From positions 290,988-354,987 of the forward strand of contig NW_024468523.1 in NCBI RefSeq assembly GCF_001632365.1: a stretch of 64,000 bases of DNA. The letters are read 5' to 3'. Position numbers and translations under genes: made by a program. The notes under the pieces are model-generated. The model saw only the letters and a list, made by a program, of their open reading frames with translations, was not told the origin of the DNA and searched no databases. The stretch's first letter is position 1, and every line of letters starts with the position of its first letter. Positions 58,527-64,000 of the stretch are shown one piece after another. The DNA is from Laetiporus sulphureus 93-53 (Eukaryota; Basidiomycota; Agaricomycetes; Polyporales; Laetiporaceae).

Positions 58527-60651
58527 CTACGACTCTTCGGCTTCCTCCATGTCTTCTTCGTCATCCTCGTCGTACTCTTCGGTATCCATGTCCTCCTCAC
58601 CTTCGTCACTATCGCTTTCTCCATACCCTTCCAGCTCGCTGTCACCATCATCATCCTCTGAGTCCGATTCCATACCTTCATATGGATCATAGGACATGTC
58701 AGGTCCGATGTATGGTCCCCAGCTATTGTTTGGTTCCAGACCGAGATTGTGTCAAACCATCCTCGTCTCCCTGTCATTTGCGCACGTTGGAAACTGCCCG
58801 TATTCTGCCTCGAGCTCCTTCGCAGCCTTAGGGTCGATCGCACACCACTCGTAGTCCATCCCCACGGTGTCTACCACGCAGTAGGGCGCGTATTCCACCT
58901 TTCCTCCCTTCGCAAAGTAGAAATTCACGGCGTTTGTGTTGAGGAATGAGAAGATGTCATCGTACACCCATGGACTTTGCCCTGAAAGCTTGAAGAGCAC
59001 TCGTTCTCTTATTTGCGTAGCGGCCATTCGTTGAGGAGACGGGTTCGTGGCCCCCAGTTCACGGAGAACCTGGGCGATTGCACCGAATACGAAGCGATAT
59101 CCGCTGTGGAACGTTTTGAAAATGACTTCGTGTAGGTGGGGTGGGACATAAGGAAGGGCCAGGTCCCATTCGATGTCGGCCCTGTCGATCGGTCTTCTAG
59201 GCACAGGGAAATAGGAGTCAGTCATTTCCGGTAGCATGTCGTACAGTTCTTCGGCCCTCTCTGCAATTGAATGGTGAGTACTTCATTATCTGTCGCAGCG
59301 GTCATGCAGGAAACTCACTTACGAGACGATGGATCAACAGAGGCGACAACCATCCACCTACACAGTGGCCGCATGTACAACCCCACTTCTTCGCCTGCAC
59401 GAATTGCATGTCGGCACCTATATCTTCGCCCATGGCCCTTCTCAGTGTTGCCTCCACCAGCAGCCCATCCTCAGCATAACCTGTCCATCGCTCGGTGTGG
59501 GTCTCTGCATACTCCCTGGAGACTCAAAGCTCGTCGGTGCATACCATGAGGGGTGTCTTCCAGTCGCTGTTGTCTTTGTCGAAAACGTTCTCCTGGGCGC
59601 CCAGTTCAAGAAGAGTCTTCACTGCCGCGATGTTAATAGCAGCAGCGGCCATGTGGAGAGGCGTGAAGCCATCCTTGTCCTTTTGCCGGATGGCAAGAGC
59701 ATCCCTGCCAAATGCCTCTCGAATATACTTCACTATCTTGTCTAATTTGAGTCGGAGAATCCTGTCATGCAGCGGGAACTCTTCGCTTGATGAGAGTAAT
59801 TTGGCATTGGGCCATCTCATAGGCATCCTGTTTGCGAGGTCCGAAATAGGAAAAGCACCCGAGTGGCGCAGCATCAATGGAGCATCCTTTGATGCAGGGA
59901 TGGCGCGGGACAGGTGCTTTGGTTTGGGCGAGTACGCGAGGAACTGTGTCAAGCCGATCCTTCGAAAGCCGTTCTATCGTTCGCTGTATTCAGCTCTCTA
60001 GTCCTAATCTGCATGTGTCAACCTCTCACCTTACGCATGAAGAACACTGCCCGGTCTATTCCATCCGTCCATTGCTCCTTCGACGCGGCATCGCGGCTTG
60101 GCATGGGCGTAGGCCAGCTGATGACCGTATCCTTCTCCCCCACCAGCGACGAAGAAAGGAGCCGCTGGAGGATCCATGAGCCAAGTCCCTGCCCTCTGAG
60201 CTATTGAAGCAGTTAAGGATGACAAAAAAGACTGCATATATGCGCCTTATCTCACCGCTGGATCATAAATAAGGACATGGAAGATGTAAAAGATGGTCCC
60301 ATCATTTAGCTCTCGACCCCAGCATCCCGTACTCTTGAGCTTTTCGTCCTCGACGAGCCAAGGCCTAATCTCTCCATACTTGTTGAAGAGCGTCTGGGAG
60401 AATGCGGCGAGCTCGTCTTGCTCCTCGTCGAAGATCTCTAGGAAAAGGCCCTCCTCGATGATGGGGCCTCGAGTGATCTTCAAAGCGGCCAGCTTTCCTA
60501 TCTTGCCTAGCCGCAGATGTGTTGCTTCGACTGTGAGGCTTTGCATGACGGCGGGATGTGGATGCCATTTCTTAACTTCGACTCTGGCGGCGCATTCCTC
60601 GAGCCGTAATGCGACGGGACCACCAGCAGTCTTGGGTATGATAGGCAGCAT
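58527..60651 (-). CDS. N-acetyltransferase (GNAT)-ankyrin fusion with acidic tail
   Basis: The start MLPIIPKTAGGPVALRLEEC begins a GNAT-like domain: LGKIGKLAALKITRG, FLEIFDEEQDELAAF, TGCWGRELNDGTIFYIFHVL. The acetyl-CoA loop is RGQGLGSWILQRLL (R-x-x-G-x-G). Next come VFFMRK and NGFRRIGLTQFLAY. A linker then leads to a short ankyrin part (DGFTPLHMAAAAINIAAVKT then LLELGAQENVFDKD). A Cys-containing GCTCGHCVGGWLSP segment and an alpha-helical domain (WDLALPYVPPHLHEVIFKT) follow. The C-terminus is a long Asp/Glu run ending MEEAEES. The GNAT half probably acetylates a small molecule or protein, and the ankyrin half binds a partner; the substrate is unknown. Exon joints near 59480-59520 are uncertain. 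The family looks expanded here. Confidence 0.75.
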
Positions 60652-61162
60652 AAGAGAATGTGTGGGAGGGAGAAGAAGGAGAAGAGAGTTTGGGAGGTGA
60701 GTGTCTGTCGCCTCGGATGTAGCTATATAGTGCAGATCAACGTGACATGCGTTTTAATATGTCCATATGAAGAAGTACAACTTCGTAATTCGCTCACGAA
60801 TGATCGACAGTGGCTTTTCTGGTGCAACGCAATAAGCGAGGTGACCTCGTGAGAACAAGGATGGGTCACCCTGATACGGACATATCGGAGCATTTTAAAT
60901 CGGACATCTTGAAGGTTGGTCGTGCAGTCGCCCAGGAAGAACGCGACGCAGGGCGCGGCTGGGGCGAGCATCGTAGTGGTGAGAGGAGAAAGCACTTTGG
61001 TTTCATCATGTACTGTGCCTCGAATGGCTTCCGCATTCTGCAACACATCTTCAAAACAGCTATCCATGACGCTGTCCAGAGCGTGTTCGACATTCCCCCC
61101 TTCTCGGAAGTATACTTGACCGCCTCCTTGTCGAACAAGTCGCCGCTGTGATAGTAGTAATC

Positions 61163-61733
61163 CTAGTCAAAGACGCCGCCGAGCTTGCGCTGAACTTTGA
61201 TGATATCACCCGTATCTGTCGCGAGTAAGGCGTCATGCTCATCCAACGGAAAGCGTTCTGAAAAAGAACAGGTAAGTATGTCCTATCGATTCAGATGCGA
61301 TGTGCCTTACGATATAAGGAGGTTGATTACTGCGTCCCTCCGCTTGTGAGCGAGGTTGAAGGGGATGATCGCTGGAATCGGCCAACACATCACAAGGTCG
61401 TTCTCCTTGACATTACCTGATTGAAGGAACTTCTACAAGGGGACAGGCCCAAGTGTCGATACCTTTGCTTCATAGCTATCAAACAGCGTGAGCTTCTTGT
61501 TGGGCCGACTATATGCGTACACATTACCACGGATTCCTCGATGTGTGCGTAGGAAATATATAATATATCTTCATCGTTGATCTCGCGGCCCCAGCACTCA
61601 GTACCTTTTAACTTCTCATCGTCGATGTGCTTCGTCTTGACTTCCCCAACCTTGTCGAACAGTTCGACGGCGAGCGAGCGAGCCTCGCCCTGACCGTCAT
61701 CACCGTCGAGGAGCTCGTGAAAGTGACCGAGCG
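61163..61733 (-). pseudogene. GNAT-like remnant or short gene, third copy
   Basis: Minus-strand exons resemble the same acetyltransferase: DGDDGQGEARSLAVELFDKV, KLKGTECWGREINDEDILYI, FLQSGNVKENDLVMCWPIP, HKRRDAVINLLIS, then FPLDEHDALLATDTGDIIKV and a stop at 61163. The Trp of WGRE is kept, unlike the decayed copy. No clear start exon or acetyl-CoA loop (R-x-x-G-x-G) is visible, and coding-like sequence continues past the stop (minus strand, about 61090-60860) in shifted frame. I treat it as a remnant, but a short active gene cannot be excluded. Confidence 0.4.
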
Positions 61734-62851
61734 CTGAAAAGTGATCATAGAAAGCACTCGGATGGCGGAGTTTTTCCTACTTCTTTGATCTCGGATGCTG
61801 GACAGAGTCCGACAGACATAGAGACAGTTGTCAAGAGTGAAGCATGCCTGTTGACTCTAAAGACCGCAATGCAGTCATTGAGATAAATAGCGGCCTCGTC
61901 AACGTAACAGTGCGCGCAGACATGGTCGTGGTACGGGAAGAGGGAACCTGCTCATCTAGTGCGCGACTTTCTTTATGCGTCTCAGTGAGGATTATTCAAT
62001 ATTCATTCTTTTACTAGCCTCATTTGACAATCGCTGTGCCTAATTAGTGATCCGGTGAATCAGGGCCATTACATATGATACAGATCAAGATCTCACGCAC
62101 TGACTTCTTCAACTTCCATAGCGTCCCGGCGGAAGACGATAGAACCCGCATCCCATCTTCTGCGATTCGAGGACCTTCGTCTTGACGACGGCGTAGGGCT
62201 CGAGGTTGGCATTCGCTGGCCGGATGCAAACGACTCTCGGTAACTTCAACCCAACATTTATTCCGCCTCAGCGTGTTCGTAACTTCGTACTTCCATGTGA
62301 GTGAAAGTCTCCATGCGTTAAAGTGCTTGCTCACGGCAGAATGTACTAATGACCCATGACGACGCTTAGACAGTGGCCACAAATCCATGGGCTTTTCCTG
62401 GCGCATACTGATCACAACCTGAGCCTAGCACGCGGGAAGGGACAAGCTGACGCACGTCATGAAGATTTCGCATGCGAGGTCGTCCATGTGGACCGAGACA
62501 ACAAGACCTTTAATGCCCCACGACATCGTTCAGCCTACATTCTTGACGCTTCCCAACGAGAAGAGTACGACTATTCTTCCTCTCATCTCATAACCGAACC
62601 ATTAATATAGACTTAACAGATATATCGCGTCACTCCCCTGGTACTTATACCGAAATCATCCACTGTGAGATAGACTTGAAAAAGGGAAGACCGCATGTCC
62701 TCAAGAATTGAATAAGGTTTCCTGCCTTATCGGACCGTTAACCGAACAGAGCCAGCATGAGGACCATCACGCGAGCAAGCTACAGTACAATTTCTATACA
62801 CAAACAGGTTCCAGGAACAACAACAGAATGAAAACAAACCAAAAAGCCACG
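61734..62851. other. Intergenic with possible exon fragments
   Basis: On the minus strand near 62130-62240 a stop-free stretch encodes PANANLEPYAVVKTKVLE then GCGFYRLPPGRYGS before a stop. This looks like a lone exon, perhaps from the adjacent GNAT remnant or another lost gene. Nothing else is recognisable. Confidence 0.3.
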
Positions 62852-64000
62852 CTACCCATCCATGTCCAGCTCACCCTCGGCGTCTGCGTCCTCTTCTCCC
62901 TCCGCATCTTCCTCCACCTCTCGGTTGACTTCGATCGGCACCGCCCCAGTAACTTCTGGCTTGAGAGGCTGGAGAGGATGAATCTCGATCGCTGGTCCAC
63001 CCGGAGATGCTTTACTGAAGTCGCGTGCGTGGTCTTCCGTAACACATACCGTATCATCGCTGGGAACGCTGTGACGACTAGTATTGATTGTAAGGGGCGT
63101 GCCTGCATCCTCGTACTTCAAATCCTCGATAACCTCCGGCTCCTGCGCTTGCGTTGTGCTGCTGCAGCTTTGTCCGTTATTGCTCGCATTCGCCGGGGCA
63201 GACGTCTCGATATTCGGAGAAGTCAATGCACGACCGAACCCCTGGTAGGCTGGATGGTTATCCGTCACATTTGTGTCACTTGAAGAGATTGGTGAAGGGC
63301 TGGCATGCAGCGGTACCCCGTCACCGTTCACCACACGTGTTAACTCGCCAAGGTCCCGGCTTTCAGCAAGAAGCGCTGCATCGTTCAGGGTGCGACGAAA
63401 GTTCCGTCGAGTCGGAGGGGGAGGCGGCGTGGGCCGGTGTTCCACCTCGGGCGACGAGTCTATGCGCCTTCGCTTGCGTGGAGACGCTGACCTCGAGGAT
63501 GGCCTCGAGCGTTTCGCCTCCCGACGGTCGGTGGCCGGTCTCGAGCGCAGCTGACGTAGTCGCTGCTCTTCCTCGCGTGCAAGTCTCGCAGCAAGTGCTG
63601 CATCCTCGTCCTCACCCACCATGCCCGCGCTATCGCCGACATTCCCTCGCGCCTGCTTGCCCGTGGCCCCGTGTCCGGGAGTCCGCCGCCCTGCAGCAGG
63701 TTTGCTCTTACGCGTCGAGACCTCGTCACGGAGCGTCCGTCGTCTTTCCACTGGCGAACGGACGTCGGTCGCAGCGCTGCTACGTAGCCGCCGACTCGGT
63801 GAAAACAGTGTCCGCGCAAGCTCCTCCGCTAGCGCGCGGTCGCGTTCGACCTGCTCATCTTCTGGCGACTTTACTGGCGCCGGCTCCTGCACTGATTCCG
63901 GCGCGAGTTCCGATGCTGGGTTGGGGACCGAAATCGAGGCCGCGCTTCGGCCTGGGGAGTGCGCAGTCTCTGCTTCGGGTTGGTCTCGTGTTGAGGAGTT
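62852..64000 (-). CDS. Disordered probable nuclear protein, C-terminal part (runs off window)
   Basis: An open frame from the window edge (64000) to the stop at 62852, 382 residues without an intron or an assignable start, so the N-terminus lies outside. It is Arg/Ser/Pro/Glu-rich, with AALAARLAREEEQRLRQLRS (helical), RSASPRKRRRIDSSPEVE (nuclear localisation-like), PTPPPPPTRRNFRRTLNDAA and an acidic tail VEEDAEGEEDADAEGELDMD. ERDRALAEELARTLFSPSRR near the start of the visible part is a likely helix. The composition suggests a chromatin- or transcription-linked protein, but there is no family motif in the visible part. Confidence 0.7.
   Translation of the reverse strand, partial: NSSTRDQPEAETAHSPGRSAASISVPNPASELAPESVQEPAPVKSPEDEQVERDRALAEELARTLFSPSRRLRSSAATDVRSPVERRRTLRDEVSTRKSKPAAGRRTPGHGATGKQARGNVGDSAGMVGEDEDAALAARLAREEEQRLRQLRSRPATDRREAKRSRPSSRSASPRKRRRIDSSPEVEHRPTPPPPPTRRNFRRTLNDAALLAESRDLGELTRVVNGDGVPLHASPSPISSSDTNVTDNHPAYQGFGRALTSPNIETSAPANASNNGQSCSSTTQAQEPEVIEDLKYEDAGTPLTINTSRHSVPSDDTVCVTEDHARDFSKASPGGPAIEIHPLQPLKPEVTGAVPIEVNREVEEDAEGEEDADAEGELDMDG

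Overview
The window looks like nuclear DNA of a filamentous basidiomycete, probably an Agaricomycete of the wood- or litter-decay type. Nearly every gene is cut by many short introns of about 45-70 bases with GT(R)NGT donors. Genes lie on both strands and are closely packed in conserved stretches. The gene set is typically fungal: urease, Mim1/TOM13, SPT2, cytochrome b5-acyl-CoA dehydrogenase, a tannase-type esterase and ankyrin genes of a mushroom type. There are no operons. I saw no rRNA, tRNA or CRISPR.

Layout. 1-1.1 kb: repeat-like AT/G-tract DNA. 1.1-5.0 kb: a DENND6-like DENN protein (+) and a Mim1/TOM13 outer-membrane biogenesis protein (-), convergent. 6.7-7.1 kb: a small Hva1-TUDOR-like protein. 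8.0-24.2 kb: an expanded locus with three same-strand copies (A, B, C) of a secreted saposin-B/metallophosphatase enzyme of the acid sphingomyelinase family. B and C are recent duplicates with shared flanks. Between A and B lie a 5'-truncated tannase/feruloyl esterase gene (-) and two inverted-repeat elements; between B and C lies a small hydrophilic protein (-). 24.4-29.3 kb: cytochrome b5-acyl-CoA dehydrogenase and a cation diffusion facilitator with DxxxD/DxxxD metal sites. 30.0-35.6 kb: CPSF6-like RRM protein (+), SPT2 (-) and an MFS transporter (-). 36.9-43.5 kb: a large disordered Ser/Arg-rich protein (+), urease (-) and a short unknown protein (+). 43.5-53.6 kb is gene-poor, with a thioredoxin-fold protein (-), a DUF1295/steroid-reductase-like membrane protein (-) and a terminal-inverted-repeat element of about 1.1 kb. 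54.0-56.8 kb: three loci of a 31-residue, four-cysteine peptide family, two intact with identical peptides and one stopped by a nonsense codon. 57.6-61.7 kb: an N-acetyltransferase-ankyrin fusion (-) flanked by two decayed relatives. 62.9-64.0 kb: the C-terminal part of a disordered, probably nuclear protein that runs off the window.

Themes. Conserved housekeeping blocks (1-5, 24-35 and 37-43 kb) alternate with expansion/decay blocks (8-24 and 49-62 kb), where tandem duplication, inverted-repeat elements, nonsense copies and a truncation cluster. The least familiar item is the tiny Cys-rich peptide family. Exon boundaries were read by eye from splice signals and frame continuity; internal exon coordinates may be off by a few bases.
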